In this document: positions 35,185 to 48,197 of the stretch, in pieces
Layout: every line of letters begins with the position of its first letter
How positions within the stretch are numbered: position 1 is the stretch's first letter
Assembly (NCBI GenBank): GCA_027563935.2
Contig: CM050448.1
Location: 124,387,493 to 124,451,492, forward strand
Source of the DNA: Costus lasius
Lineage: Eukaryota; Streptophyta; Magnoliopsida; Zingiberales; Costaceae
Reading direction: 5' to 3'
DNA length: 64,000 nucleotides
Translations under genes and position numbers: made by a program
The notes under the pieces: model-generated
The model's database searches: none
The model's input: only the letters and a program-made list of their open reading frames with translations
What the model was told of the DNA's origin: nothing

Positions 35185-38100
35185 TTATGCCTTCTTGGCA
35201 GCTACTGAACGTGCTTTAAGATTAAGAAAGACACCCCTGCACAATCGAATACAGAGTATCCTTCAGTGTGAGATGATAACTTTCCTGAGTGATCAAAACA
35301 CCACTTAATCTACACACATTAAGATGCATATGCAATTATATTATAGGTTCTATTCGACAAACCGAAACACTGATGCAATAATGTATCCCATGCTATCAAC
35401 AGATAAATGCAAGCATCTAAAATATGAAATGAGGAGAAGTGTGCAATTTTACTCGTATGTTATCGTTATCTGCATGGGTGAGAAGAGAATGAATAGCGAA
35501 AGGCAAAAGATTTTTTAGTATCAAATGCTGATGGTAATACTGTAATCTCAAGCAGCGTGAAGGAAGACAATAAGAAATGCATGCCGGAACAATGAAGGGA
35601 ATGATGATAAAATCTGTAACCGAAGATGGTTCAAGAGAAGAACAAACCAGCAAGAAGCAACGAAGCTGTGGAACAGAACACGTAGTTGCAGAGGCATGTA
35701 CATATAGTTGATCCACCCAACTATAGGCCAAAACTGCAGATCAAAGCTCCTATTAGTTATACAGATGTTTGGCATAACAAAGACAAAATAACATTAATCA
35801 ACAATACCTTCCAAGCAGTCAGTTGGACAGACGGGTAGTCATTCCTTATTTTCCTCCTAACTAGATTAAATGGTCTGTCTGCACTCACAAAAAAGATGCA
35901 TTAAGGTTGAACCAAAGCCTCCTTAAGATCAATAATCGACAGACTAAAAGATCATATTAGACAAAAAAATTTGAAGAAAAAAAGGATCAACATTTACAAG
36001 TGATTATCTCCAAGAAAAACCAGACCATAATATATCCACTATTTGTACGTTCTATTAAACCGAGTTGGATGGATAAAATTTAGTATCAAAAAGTCTGAAT
36101 TTCCATCTGAGACGTGTGGGAAATCAAATGAAAATGGCCCCTGTTGCAAACCATAATGAAAATAGAAGAAGCAATTGCATTATAAAAATGTCAAGAAGAA
36201 AGAATTGGTATTAGGGAAGTGAAACTTTTTGCTAATGTATTTTTTTATGAAAGTAAAAAAATAAGCTGACTGCAATATCTTTCTCAGTTATCAGCATCAC
36301 AATTTGCCGAAGTTATTTCAAACAAATATTATAGTATTCTAAATTAGACAAAAATGACAATCATTCTAAATTAGATGTTTCGTTAAATAAATACCACAAG
36401 GTCTAACAATATCAATTTATGTTGAACTCAAGAAGGTAAAAAACAATATCAAGAGCATCATGTTCCAACGGGTCCACTAAATCATAATGTTAGACTGATA
36501 ACAATACAGATACTGCAAACCATAGTTAGCACAAACATCTTGAATGCTAGTATGGATACTAAAAGTCCTCTTTATGCGTGCTCTATGTGTTGTTCTCCTT
36601 CATCACGATTGGATTTGGAAAATCTCCAAACATGTTTTGAATTTAATTTTTCCAATTGACAAATATGATGTTGCACTTTCCAAACAATAATTCGACATGA
36701 AAAATTACTTACCAGATACCTAACAATCAGTAATAGTCAGCTTACATGAACTTACTAATGTGCTCTGGTTATATGAGAATGTTGGATTCGTAACAATCCA
36801 CTACCAAGAACAAGGAAAAATTGAACTGTCTAAGAAAGAAATAACAAATGTTAGCTTCATGGACATCACACTAACATAGTCAAACTCAGGTCACTCTCAG
36901 AACCAAAGAACCTTATGACCAGCCTGACAGAAGAAGCTATAATAAAGGAGCTGCAGAACTTCATAGAAATAAAGAGAAACAAATGAATAGGAACAAATTA
37001 AATATGTAAAGAAAAATTAAAAAATAAGTAAAAATACGTAAAATGGCAACAATTCAACAAGTAACAAGCACCTATATCAACAACAAGAAAAAAAATTTGA
37101 CATAAAGCATGCTGTAACAATGTTGTAGCAGAATGAAAAAAAGTAGAATGAAACCTTCAACAACCAAACCATAGTATGTCATAAAGAACATGTTGTTCCA
37201 GGGAGAGGCAGTGAGTTGTTCCAACAGTACCTGAAAAGGTAAATGCAATATTGATAACTCAAAAGGACCTGGATACTTTAACTAGTTGTCTAAAAACAGG
37301 AAAGACATGCAGGTTTTGGTACAAAGAAAAACAAACATTTGTGGCGTAGTTACCCTTTTCGCTACACTTTTCTTTCCTTTCTTTCCTTTGAAGATTTTCT
37401 CCATAAGCTTGTGAAAAAAGTGACCAAATGGTCCAGCATAGAGAAAACCATAGAGCTGAAAAGTATATGCAAATTGGTTAAAAATGTAAAAAAAAATGTT
37501 ACATCAACTTAAATGGGAACATTGTTTAAAATACCAATCCAAGTTATTGCATCAATTCTGGCTCAAACCAGGACATATTGGTAAACCAACTGATATATAT
37601 TGAAAATATCAATTTTAAATTGTATAACCTGGTATTCTGGTGGTCTATGTACTAGGCTATGCTTAGACAAGTACATATGTGTGCACAGTAAGTACAAATA
37701 CTTTAAACCCTTTGTGGGAAGTGCCATATTTCTAAAAGAAAACTAGTAAAAATAACAAGATATGAGTTCCTTTTGATACTTAAAAGTACAAGTCAAAATT
37801 CATCAAGGAAAGAATAACCAAATTACAATGCCATTGGTAGTAAAACAATTCCTTAAAGGCAAGTATGTAATATTGTAATCAATCCAATTGCTTAAACTGA
37901 ATATGAAGGGTATCTTGAAAAAATACTAAAGGAGAAAGCCATCTTGAGAAGTATGAATATAGATTGGAGTCCAGATGCATTATCACATTAACAAGTTAAT
38001 AAAGTTGCACTAGCATATCAAAGTAATGATCTTATTGAAATCAACACCCCTGGACCTTTGCAGAGAACATGACATGTTATTTTCTTTTGTACTAGCACAT

Positions 38101-38857
38101 CCAACCTCCTTAAGAATAAATGTCTGGCCAATTTTTCATGAGACAACCAAGCAAAATTAAAGAGTCAACCAGTCTAAAATATAGAGAAGCTGATGGTTCA
38201 TACTTCATTCTTCACCTTCCTCTTGGAAGTTATGCACAAAATTAGAATACTGTTTCTATGTTTTCCTCCAGTTTTCCAAAGGATTGCACTATCTTTATCA
38301 TGTTTCTTGCAAAAGTGATGACGGGTTTATTGAAATAAACCTTATTAAAGATAAAGATGTCACTACAAGAGAAATATCAACAAAGAAAACAAGAAACAAA
38401 GCCAAACTGGGGCTCTCAAATGACTAAAATACTATATCTGCTGAGAGAGCAAAACTAGGGTTCACTGCTTTGCCAAAATAATATCATGAAAGCAAACAAG
38501 GAGAAAAGCCAGGTAACCTTTCATATTAACCTAAGGTAAAAAAAATAAAAGAATTTTTTTTTTCAGAATTGGAAATAGCACATACCATGATGAGAAGCAA
38601 TCTTCTCAACTGAAGCTTCTTAATCCCAGAGATCTTCTGCGCGATCGCGTCACTACAACCGGCCAACACCCCCGAAGTGATGGCCTGATCACAAACATCA
38701 GAACCAACCTCCTCAAGAAACAGGTCATCAAAGAGCCAAGCCAGAGTAAACGAATGAAGAGAAAGAAGGGGAAATTCTCAAGGACCTTTGTTCTAAGAGG
38801 ATGGGCCTGCAGTTGCAGAAGGTAGCGGTGCCATGCGACGCTCACGATCTCCGACAT
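35185..38857 (-). CDS. PMP22-like: Mpv17/PMP22 family membrane protein
   Basis: The family comprises small four-helix proteins of the peroxisomal or inner mitochondrial membrane, thought to form or regulate channels. Seven exons: 38857-38786, 38684-38586, 37455-37354, 37230-37155, 35878-35808, 35733-35648, 35236-35185. Phases agree throughout and give 185 residues, close to plant PMP22 (about 190). Signature stretches are WHRYLLQLQAHPLRTKA, then SGVLAGCSDAIAQKISG, LYGFLYAGPFGHFFHKLME, LLEQLTASPWNNMFFMTYYG, DYPSVQLTAWKFWPIVGWIN and LRVLFHSFVASCWGVFLNLK. The C-terminus ends SVAAKKA. The ATG at 38857 is chosen because the protein then begins MSEIVSVAWHRY; the frame extends upstream only through non-ATG codons. 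By sequence it is closer to PMP22 than to Mpv17/Sym1, so a peroxisomal location is inferred. Confidence 0.93.
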
Positions 38858-39412
38858 GGCCGCGAGCAAGCAAGCAGCGAACGCCTTCCCTCGGGGCTGT
38901 TTGCCCCCTTTCGAGCGGAGAGGAAGGCGGAAGGAGTGAAGCAGACGGAAGAACCGAGGTCAAAGTCAAAAGAAGAAACAAGAGTGGGTGGGTTGCCTTT
39001 ATTGTTCAAACAGTTAAGGGAGAGGTGAACACCAGCACGTGATTGGTGCGGCCGCAATTTAAATTCGATATAAAGTCAATTAAATTACTTTGATAATTCT
39101 AAATTTCCAACCTAGCGACCCATTAATAAATATATAGGGTAGGCTTAAACGGGTTATGGATTGTGTTCACCCGACTCCATTGCTGACCCGAATTGCCAGA
39201 TTTGCACGCGTACATAAACAAATTAAATCGGATCGAGGCAACATACCTTTCCTTTTTCTTCCTCCTCCGCTTTTAGAATTCATTTAAATAATAGATTGTT
39301 CACGTACGTGTCTCTCTCTCCATTCTCTTTCTTTACTTCGTCTTGAGTGAGAGAGATCGAGGAGCCACTCCCCTTTCTTACCCTTTTCTCCTGCAAGCTA
39401 ACTACAACTGGA
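38858..39412. promoter_or_regulatory. Shared intergenic region of divergent Mpv17-like and RhoGDI genes
   Basis: Only 555 bp separate the two start codons, so both promoters must lie here or overlap. The text GCACGTGATTGG near 39035 combines a CACGTG-type G-box with an inverted CCAAT. CTCTCTCTCTCC near 39310 is a pyrimidine-rich leader of RhoGDI. Dual function is inferred from spacing only. Confidence 0.5.
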
Positions 39413-42400
39413 ATGGAAGGGGGAGAAGCGCGAGCGGAAGCGGAGGGTTCCTCTTCTTCTGCATCTACCAGAGATGCCCCCCGGGAGAGCAGCGACGATT
39501 TGCTCGAGGATGCCAGGGCGGAGGAGAACGACCACGAAGTTGACGGTGAGGAAGAGGAGGAAGGCGGCGCGGAGCGTTTCGTCCCCTCGCCGTTGATCCC
39601 TTTGAAGGATCAACTGGAAAAGGACAAGGTGTTGATGCACGATTGGCTTCCCGCTTTACTTGCTTGTATCTTTTTTTTTGGGCGCGATCTAAGATCTATC
39701 TTTCTGCAACCGCGCGATTTTTTTTTTACTGAGTACTGATGCAATAACCTGGAACGAACGTTTCGCTTTCCTTTCCCAATTTGCTACATTTCGGTTTGAG
39801 CTTGATATGCTCGTATTCGATCTTCGGTTCGCTTCTCTTTGTGATGTGCATTTCTTCTTTCTAAATATGCACTCCTTTGATTCTCAAGTTCAAATTCACC
39901 TCGGATAAAATTAATGTTCTTGAAAGTTGAAAAACAGTAGATGGTTGATTGAGTGTTTGAAAAACCTTTGTCTGAGCGCAAAACTGGGTTTGCCCTTTGC
40001 TTCCAGTAGCATCGTCTTTTTTTTACATTGAGATGGTTCTGGCGTTCGGCATTCTTTACATCTATGGCATGATTTAGTTACCGTTGTGGTCCATTTTTTA
40101 TTGGATACCGTTGTGGTCCATATTCGATTATATTTGATTATTTTTCGTGTTTACTCTTGTTCTTGCACACCAATCCACTCGATACTCTATTAAGAAAATA
40201 AGCATTGTAAAACTTTTTCTACTAGATAACATTTCATGTAAATTAATTTAGTGATACAAGACCTCCTTCTCAACAAAGCTAGAATTCATGTTTAAAGTTG
40301 ATATCTAAAAGCTCGTCTGAGTTTAACTCAGGCTATTACTCAACTTAGATATGGGTATGAATAAATGAATTATTTAAAGCCTTATGAAATAATATTTGTA
40401 AAATATTATGCATCATTTTCACTTAATATTACTAGAACTTTGAACATGTGAGAGCAATTGCGGTCATAGGTTACTGTGGTGTAAATGTTATCTAATCAAG
40501 GTATCTCATGTTCTATCTATGCATCATTTTCACTTAATAATCCTACGACAAACTATAGACCAATCATAAACAATCATGTTCCAACATTGATTAGAGACTA
40601 AACTTTTAGCTTCATGAATGAATTCCTAAGATCCAAAAATCCATGTAACAGGAATTCTGTTTGCCAATTCTTAAACTAAAACAATCAAAATTTTATTAAA
40701 CCATAATAAGTGCATCATATGCATCATAATAGTATATATTCAATAAAACCACTAACGAATATCTTAAGTCTGACAACAAAAATAAAACTATCCCTCAAGC
40801 TTGAGCATATATCTCAAACATGTCCAACTTGTTATATAATGAGATAATGAAATTTTTGGTGAAGACATTTGCAAACTAATTCTCAAAACATGTGTATAGG
40901 GTTAGATATCCTTAGATATGATATTTTTTTATATGAAGTGATAGTCAACTTCAATATATTAGGATTTCTTATGAAAGATAATGTTGGTAGCAATATAAGG
41001 ATCAATATCATAATCCATAGTCATGGGAAAGAAGTGAAATGTATAAACTATAGTAATAGGCTAATGGGTTATGCAACCTCATAATTTCACAATGTCATGG
41101 CTATATACTTCTCTTCAGCTAGTCTACCACACTTTTCTTTTCTACTCTTTTGAGCGACCAAATTTTTACCAATATAAGTATAGAACCCTAAGATAGACCT
41201 TCCGTCTCTAAGGCCACTTGCATACTCAGCATCCAAGTTTGAATAAACTTTCACATTTAAATAATGCATGATGTAGTAACACTACTCCCACATTTAAATG
41301 TGAAAGTTGTGTTATTTAAATGTGAGAGTAATCATTAATAATAGATGTAAGCTTTGGTCCTTATGACATCAGAATAGACCAACTCAAATGGGATAGAACT
41401 TCATTTATTTGTACTAGAAGGGGAAAGTCGAATATATGCCACCTGTGTAGGTTAAAGTTAAATTGCCCTCCTAGGTGAGGTTCATGTCACTATACATTTT
41501 ATGTGGGGCTTCATTGGTATGTAAAGTTCCTAAGCGAGAATCTAATAAGGATATATACTATTAGAAATATAGGCTTGCTAGATAGTTGGGGCTTTACTAG
41601 GAGAGTTGGCCGATTGTGTAACTTGCTTACAAAATTCTCAATGAACATCTACCAAGTTATAATTTTACTTATTGTCATGGTTCAAGGAATCGTTCCATAT
41701 CACTTAATATGGGAAATATGTACATGTCAACCCTTTACTAGTTCGTGAAATAGGGGTTGTACCTATTTGGTTTGTGTAAGCCTATACATATTGGCATGTA
41801 TGCAATGGACTGTTCATCAGTTAACCTGTTTCCATCATAATACTTAATCTTCTTGTGGGATTTGGTGAAGGATAGTATAGTACCAGTATTGAAGCACAGG
41901 AAAATTATTGGTTCTTTATTCGGTTTTATGTTCATCAATTTTTCTCCTTACATGAATATATTTCTGTTCCATATATTCATCATTAAAATTAATAACATCT
42001 AGGCTCAGGTAGCCATAAAGATTTTGATTATAATTTGTCCTGTACCAAAATAGAGATTGTTCATTCCTCTGCGTTTCCTAGGTTGTCTAAAGCGCCCTGT
42101 ATGCCCATCATTGGACCAATTTGTTCGTCATGTCAATTTGACATCTTTTTGAAGTTCTGGTAGTTATTTATGTTGTGGGATCTGGAAGCTATTAATTTCC
42201 CTTAAACTTCATGGTTAGCAAATTGAGTCATTTAACTGTACTCCCTCCTGATAGAGAAAGTCGCCCAAAATATATCTTCACATATTGGATGCTGTTATTT
42301 CAATTAACAAATAATTTTATTTGCACTTACCATAATCCCTTGTTTTGTCAAGCTTCTGTTTTGGAGAGGTAAAAAGAAGCTTTTTCTCATGAGATTGCTG

Positions 42401-44504
42401 AGGTAAATGCATCAATGTTGGTAAATAAAAACCCAGTTAGTACTGTGTATAAGTGGTGCATACTGGTTTGATAGTACTAGTACAAGAGTTAGTACTAAGG
42501 TTTAAAAAACCATTTTTTATTGTCTAGCATGGGTGATACGTACAAATCTGAGATTAGTTTGGTACCACTACATGATACATACCAGGAGACAAGATTGGTA
42601 CATCTGGAAACTGGTAGGACCCATCATCACATATTGGATGCTGTTATTTCAATTAACAAGTAATTTTATTTGCACTTACCATAATCCCTTGTTTTGTCAA
42701 GCTTCTGTTTTGGAGAGGTAAAAAGAAGCTTTTTCTCATGAGATTGCTGAGGTAAATGCATCAATGTTGGTAAATAAAAACCCAGTTAGTACTGTGTATA
42801 AGTGGTGCATACTGGTTTGATAGTACTAGTACAAGAGTTAGTACTAAGGTTTAAAAAACCATTTTTTATTGTCTAGCATGAGTGATACGTACAAATCTGA
42901 GATTAGCTTGGTACCACTACATGATACATACCAGGAGACAGGATTGGTACATCTGGACACTGGTAGGACCCACATTTTAAATCTTGATCAATAGCTTATG
43001 TGTGTGTGTATATATATATACATATCAACCGGTACCATTAATATTGTATGCTGGTACATGTATTGGTGTGTATTGATATGTAGCCGACAGTAGACTGATA
43101 TACTGGTATAGATATGGTAGTTAAAACTTTGGAATTGAGATCTAAGTTATGGTTCTAATTTTGTTGTGCGACTAATTTCTGTTGTTTTATTCTTCTTCAT
43201 AAACATTTTTTTTCATTTCTATTGCCTCACTTCTGTTGCTCTAAAAATATTCAACAATCACTTCAATGTAATGGGTTTTTTGGCCACTTGATGAGAACAA
43301 ATGATACCACCTGCCAAATTCTTAGTTGCTGGAAAGTCTTTTGTTCTCTGTTTGTTCGCATTTCATTTGAGTGACCAAGTATCCAAACGCTAATCGACTA
43401 TGCTCCTATCTATTTTTCAGGATGATGAAAGTCTGAGGAGATGGAAGGAAAAACTGCTTGGATGTGTTGATGCTGATTCTAGTGGTCAGTGTGTTTCTCT
43501 TACCTCTCTAATTTTGTCGTGTTGCTATGGGGATGGATAGTAGCCATGAGCCTTTACACCTTCAATCTGCAGGACAAATTGAACCTGAAGTAACATTTCA
43601 CTCAATTGGTGTTGTATCCGAGGGATGTGCAGATGTCGTTACATCTTTACCAATAGCAGAGTACCAAAGCCATGTTCTTTTTACACTGAAGGAGGGATCC
43701 AAATATTGCCTCAAGTTGTCATTCAGTGTTAGGCATAATATCGTATCTGGCTTGGCATACTCAAACGTAGTCTGGAAGAGAGGGTTAAAAGGTGCATTCG
43801 TTTTGTCAATGAGCAAATTTTAATGAATACTAATGAAATTAAAGCCATATATTTAACTAGTAACCGTGACCATATATAAGTGCAACAATCACATAATTGA
43901 ATAATTTATCTGGTGCAGATTTGAATTTATAATCTGCAGACACTAGGATGCTTTTACATGTGTTCATTTTAGTAAGGGAAACAAGATTTGGAAGTTAGAG
44001 ACAGAGATGCACTAAGAGGTGTATATATATATTTGTTGAGCTATCTCTACTCCCGGATGATCTTGGTTGTGTGAAATCTGCATTGTTAGATCAGTTAGTG
44101 AATGATAAAATATGTTCCATGCTTCCATATGGTAGTAATCGTTAACTCTTGAATTTGGTTCTGCAGTCGATCAAAGCAAGGGAATGCTTGGTACATTTGC
44201 ACCTCAACGTGAACCGTACGAGCAATTACTGGAAGAAGAGACCACTCCTTCCGGGGTGCTTGCTCGAGGAATTTATTCAGCAAAGCTTAAGGTATATAGT
44301 CTAGTGCACTTGCATCTTATTAGGCAACAACTCATCTTGAAATAACTTTTTGCAGCTTTTTATCTAACCTTCTTTTGACCGTCTTCACAAATTCGTTATT
44401 TGCAACTAATAATTTTCTCGCTTCCCTGTCCGTGGCAGTTTCAAGATGATGATAATAGATGCTACTTGGAATTTGACTATTCCTTCGAAATTAAGAAGCG
44501 TTGA
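39413..44504 (+). CDS. RhoGDI-like: Rho GDP-dissociation inhibitor (RhoGDI)
   Basis: RhoGDI extracts prenylated ROP GTPases from membranes and holds them inactive in the cytosol, shaping polar growth such as root hairs. Five exons: 39413-39628, 43421-43484, 43573-43791, 44167-44291, 44439-44504, phases consistent, 229 residues (plant members about 220-240). The N-terminus is acidic and low-complexity (HEVDGEEEEEGGAE), then PSPLIPLKDQLEKDKDDESL and RRWKEKLLG form the regulatory arm. The immunoglobulin-like fold follows: LFTLKEGSKYCLKLSF, NIVSGLAYSNVVWKRGLKVD, KGMLGTFAPQREPY, EETTPSGVLARGIYSAKLKF, DDDNRCYLEFDYSFEIKKR. Most relatives end in a C-terminal Trp that is absent here. Intron 1 is 3.8 kb and holds a 349-bp tandem duplication; the other introns are short. 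Confidence 0.95.
42278..42970. repeat. Tandem duplication, 2 x 349 bp, in RhoGDI intron 1
   Basis: The text TCACATATTGGATGCTGTTA begins at 42278 and 42627. The units differ at only a handful of bases over about 345 bp and end at GGTAGGACCCA. The unit itself contains GTACCACTACATGATACATA-type repeat text. Confidence 0.94.
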
Positions 44505-46023
44505 TTCTAATCGGCTATATCATTGGTCAGTGTAAACTACATCAAATCGCGTGTATAGATGTACTGCATGTTTGCCGAGTTTTCCGAGAGCATGCAATTT
44601 GAATTGCTGAAATCTGGATTGTGACTTCATGCATGTAATATTTTCCTGCTTCTATGGACTTGGAAAGTCAACTTTTTTATCTTCATTCTGTGTAATATGC
44701 TCAATTTTGCATGCTATATATACATGTAACACATGTGTATACATGTTTTACTGCCCAAATCTACCTACAATAGACTATAATATCGTAGTATGAAGTGTCA
44801 GTTCAAACACTTGATGGCTCCTATTTTATAGAACTTCCTTTATAGTCATTTTCAAATACTTGGGCTACTTGAAATGCTTGACCCTCAAGAGACTGAACCT
44901 AATTTGCTCACAGGAGCAATGAAACTAGGCGCCTAAGCAATCTGAGAACCCGAGCTTGCAGGAAGTGCCAAAAGATCATGAAGTTAGCTAGGTAGTCACT
45001 TTAAGCCTTCCCTTAGTGCACTCAAATAATGTTTGAATAGTTATGTCCAACTAGATGATTTTGTAATAGAGCTTTGTAACACTCACCTCGACTAATTTGG
45101 TGCCCACTTACCTTGATAAACCACCTATATTATTGTTACATAGATTGTGAGTCATATCCACTTGGATACTAATTGGATACCCCCAACAGCACAATATTCT
45201 TGCCACTCCATGGTCTACCAAGCCAATAGTTGAACATTATGTACAAGCTATTATATTGACCAACTTAGATAGGTTCTCCAGTTACACAAGCTGCATCATG
45301 TAAATTATACATACACTGTACACTTGAATTTTTTACTATTCATTATTTTATAATTTTGATCTAATTTTAAATATGAAAAAGAGGACGCTTAAGTATATAA
45401 TGATCTTTCTTTTTTTTAAAAAAAAATCCCTTAAGCCTGTCTGTTTTTTTCTTCAGATGGGACTTGGGAGGACCGTTTGGCAGCAGTTGCAATGATCTTT
45501 CTTGATGAGTTCCGATTCAATGAGCCCAAGAACAAATTGGATTTTTTTTTAGCCTGTTATGATAGATCATACATCTAATACAATTTACTTTCATTAAAAA
45601 CTCCTTTCTGTTAATTTCATTTTTTAACAGAGCTTAACCATGCTGAAATGTCGATCAAATTGAAAGTAACCAACACAACCTAAAACGTGGCATCAGATTT
45701 AACCTAAGCTTCGCCACGTCATTTGGGGGAATTTCCTATGCAACTTTACTGCATAACAATTCCATAAAAGAATAGATATATATATTCTTTTTCTTTTCAG
45801 AACTCAGAAGGTGAAAGCGATCTTAGTGGATATAAACTTGCAGTGTGGCAAGGCTCCAGCTGACCCAACAATGCATCTCAGCCAATCAACGCACCACTCA
45901 GCACTCCCTCGAGATTTCCATTCTGTGGCCTCCATTCTTCCTTCCTCCCTTCCACCTCTCTCACTCCCTCCCTCTCTCCTCCCAACCAATCCAAAACAAA
46001 CACAAGCAACCTCAACCTGCTTC
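44505..46023. other. Intergenic between RhoGDI and PGR5
   Basis: It holds the RhoGDI 3' UTR and the PGR5 promoter and leader. A short open stretch at 45458-45545 (DGTWEDRLAAVAMIFLDEFR on the plus strand, after an AG) looks protein-like but has no partner exon. An in-frame ATG at 45811 precedes PGR5, but its extension reads like a 5' UTR rich in Pro/Ser/Leu. Confidence 0.45.
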
Positions 46024-46467
46024 ATGGCAGCTCTCCCGTCTTCCTCCTTCCACGGAAGCTGGGCCAACTCCTTCACCGGCGAGCACCGCGCGACGCTGGC
46101 CCGGTCCATTCCCCTCTCTGTCCGCGTCCAGGGCCGGCCGCTGCGGTCGTCGCCGACGATGGGCAACGTGAACGAGGGCAAAGGCCTCTTTGCTCCGGCG
46201 GTCGTCTTCGCCCGCAACATCATCGGCCGCAAACGGTTCAATCAGCTGAGAGGGAAGGCCATCGCCCTCCATTCCCAGGTTAACTTGTGCGAATGACTCT
46301 GCATGTATGCCCACAATATCGAAGCATATGATTAATTAACCGCTTACTGTTGTTGTGCTCAGATTATCACAGAGTTCTGCAAGACGATAGGAGCTGATGG
46401 AAAGCAAAGGCAAGGCTTGATCCGACTGGCGAAGAAGAACGGTGAGAAGCTTGGATTTCTGGCATGA
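46024..46467 (+). CDS. PGR5: PROTON GRADIENT REGULATION 5 (PGR5)
   Basis: PGR5 is a small stromal/thylakoid-surface protein needed, with PGRL1, for antimycin-sensitive cyclic electron flow around photosystem I and for building the proton gradient that protects PSI. Two exons (46024-46278, 46363-46467) joined at phase 0 encode 119 residues. A Ser/Arg-rich transit peptide of about 44 residues precedes the mature part, which is almost family consensus: MGNVNEGKGLFAPAVVFARN, GRKRFNQLRGKAIALHSQ, then IITEFCKTIGADGKQRQGLI and RLAKKNGEKLGFLA to the stop. The start at 46024 gives a transit peptide somewhat shorter than in Arabidopsis (133 residues in total); an in-frame ATG at 45811 is judged to lie in the leader. 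No defect is seen. Confidence 0.96.
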
Positions 46468-47243
46468 TCAGGCTGCTCCGTATAACAATTCGTCAGTGGA
46501 AGAGGATGTATGTATGTACGCACTTATGTAGCACGGTTCTTACTGATGAGATCGAACATGATCTGTATTATATATTTATTTATTGCATGAAATTAAAGGC
46601 CACTTTTCTATGATTATTAATACATATGATTTGGTTGATCAAATTTTATTGATCTACTTAAATGTTAAATTGGTAAAACTTAGTAACACTATCTATAGCA
46701 AGGTGAGATTCTCAAATAGATGGTAGATATTCTGTTTGAGAAAACTATTTCTCAAGTAGTTAGTAGACGCCCTCAGTCAAAAAGGAAAACTCATGGCTTT
46801 CTTTGCTAAAAGTTTATGAAAATTTTCGGCTTGAGGATATTTATACAAGTACTTAGAATAGGAATCCTAGGTTTAGTGATGCTAGATTCTGCCCTCCTGC
46901 TATATATCATTTCAGCCTTTCTCTTTTTTTTCCATATGGGACTAAACTGGCATTCAAAAAACATAGTATAAATTAAATGCTTGAAGAGAAACATAACAGT
47001 CTATATTCAACAACTAGAGCGAAAGAAACACAATAATCATAATGACCCAATACAAATTAAACTAAGCTAGAAGAAAACTCCCCAGCGCAACACAAAATGA
47101 GCTCTCACAATCCCTCCTTTGCACTTATGACTGATGGCAAGAACAAGCAAGAGGGCACTCGGCTCACTTAATTATTCTGGTGGAAGAAAATTGACAAAAA
47201 CAAAAAGTTTACACGGTACAAGAAACACAATATGAGTTGACTT
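46468..47243. other. 3' flanks of convergent PGR5 and acid phosphatase genes
   Basis: AT-rich and without a supported gene. The two genes end toward each other here. Confidence 0.6.
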
Positions 47244-48197
47244 TTAGTACTTGTAGTACATTGAATTGGGCAGCTTGAAAATTCTCCTCGCTGTTGTGTA
47301 TCCTCCGAGGCTGCTCCATTGGCTCCCAACAATGCCCCACAGCCGGTAGCCCTCGTGCACCAGCTTCCCTCTCTGCGTCGCCTCGTACTCCTCCGCGCAA
47401 ATCTTCTCCTCCTCTTCGCTTCTGCAGAGGACGATTCATGATTCGTGATTCATTCAGTCAGTGTCGATTGCATAAGAGTGATAATACAGACCTTAAGATG
47501 AGATCAGTCCAGCCATGGTAGCCAACGGAGATGAGGTTCTCGATGGTCGCCTCTCTTAGATACTCTGCTCTGGATGAGATGATGAAGATCTTCAATCCTC
47601 TATGTTTTATCTGTCTGTAGAGCTTCAGTATGTGGTCAATGGCAGGAGCAGTCGCCTCCCTCATCCACGCCTCCAGGCTGTTTTTATCAATCTTGTCTCC
47701 TCTGCGCACCAGAAGAACTTAATATAATTACTGCGCCGCCACCAAACTTTTTGGAGAGAGTTATCGTGACATAGGGGGACGTACCCGAAGTTGTGGAACT
47801 TGAAGTAGGGGACGGTGGAGAGGAGGACGTCGTCGATGTCGAAGACCCACGCGTCCTTGCCGTCGCTGCTGAGCTGGAAGTTGTCGGTGAGGAAGCTGAC
47901 GCACTCCTCGGCGGCGAGTTGTACGTCGACCTTGTACTGCTTGGACGTCATGTAGGCGCCGACGTAGCCGGCGCACTCGCTGGGGACGACCTCGAACCCG
48001 CGGATGTTGTGCAGCTCCACGTTCATCCGCCACGCCTCGCAGTAGTTCTTCAGGCTGAAGTCCAAGCTTGACGGGCTCTTGACATTATTGCCGTCCTCCT
48101 CCTTGCTGGTTATGTAGCTGAGGAGGTTCCAGTCGCCAGCCACAAGGCCGGCGCCGGAGAGGCTGAGCAGAAGTACTACAATGGCCTCGATCCCCAT
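47244..48197 (-). CDS. HAD-family acid phosphatase / vegetative-storage-protein-like
   Basis: Members of this plant class-B-like acid phosphatase group are secreted or vacuolar and hydrolyse phosphomonoesters; some became storage proteins. Three exons (48197-47785, 47701-47492, 47421-47244), phases 2 and 2, encode 266 residues. There is an N-terminal signal peptide (about 1-21, IVVLLLSLSGAGLVAGDW). The conserved NYCEAWRMNVELHNIR and VPSECAGYVGAYM follow. Motif I is WVFDIDDVLLSTVPYF with both catalytic Asp residues (D-x-D) intact. Motif II is LKIFIISSRAEYLREATIEN, and the C-terminal GYRLWGIVGSQWSSLGG, then RRIFKLPNSMYYKY, is typical. The nucleophile Asp is kept, so it should be catalytic, unlike soybean VSPs that replaced it. 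Paralogue identity is not resolved. Confidence 0.93.

Noticed and set aside
45458..45545. Short protein-like stretch DGTWEDRLAAVAMIFLDEFR
   Set aside because: A single short open segment after an AG, with no partner exon and no family I recognise; noted only as a possible fragment.
45811..46023. Upstream in-frame start for PGR5
   Set aside because: The added 71 residues are Ser/Pro/Leu-rich leader-type sequence; PGR5 proteins do not have such an extension, so 46024 is preferred.
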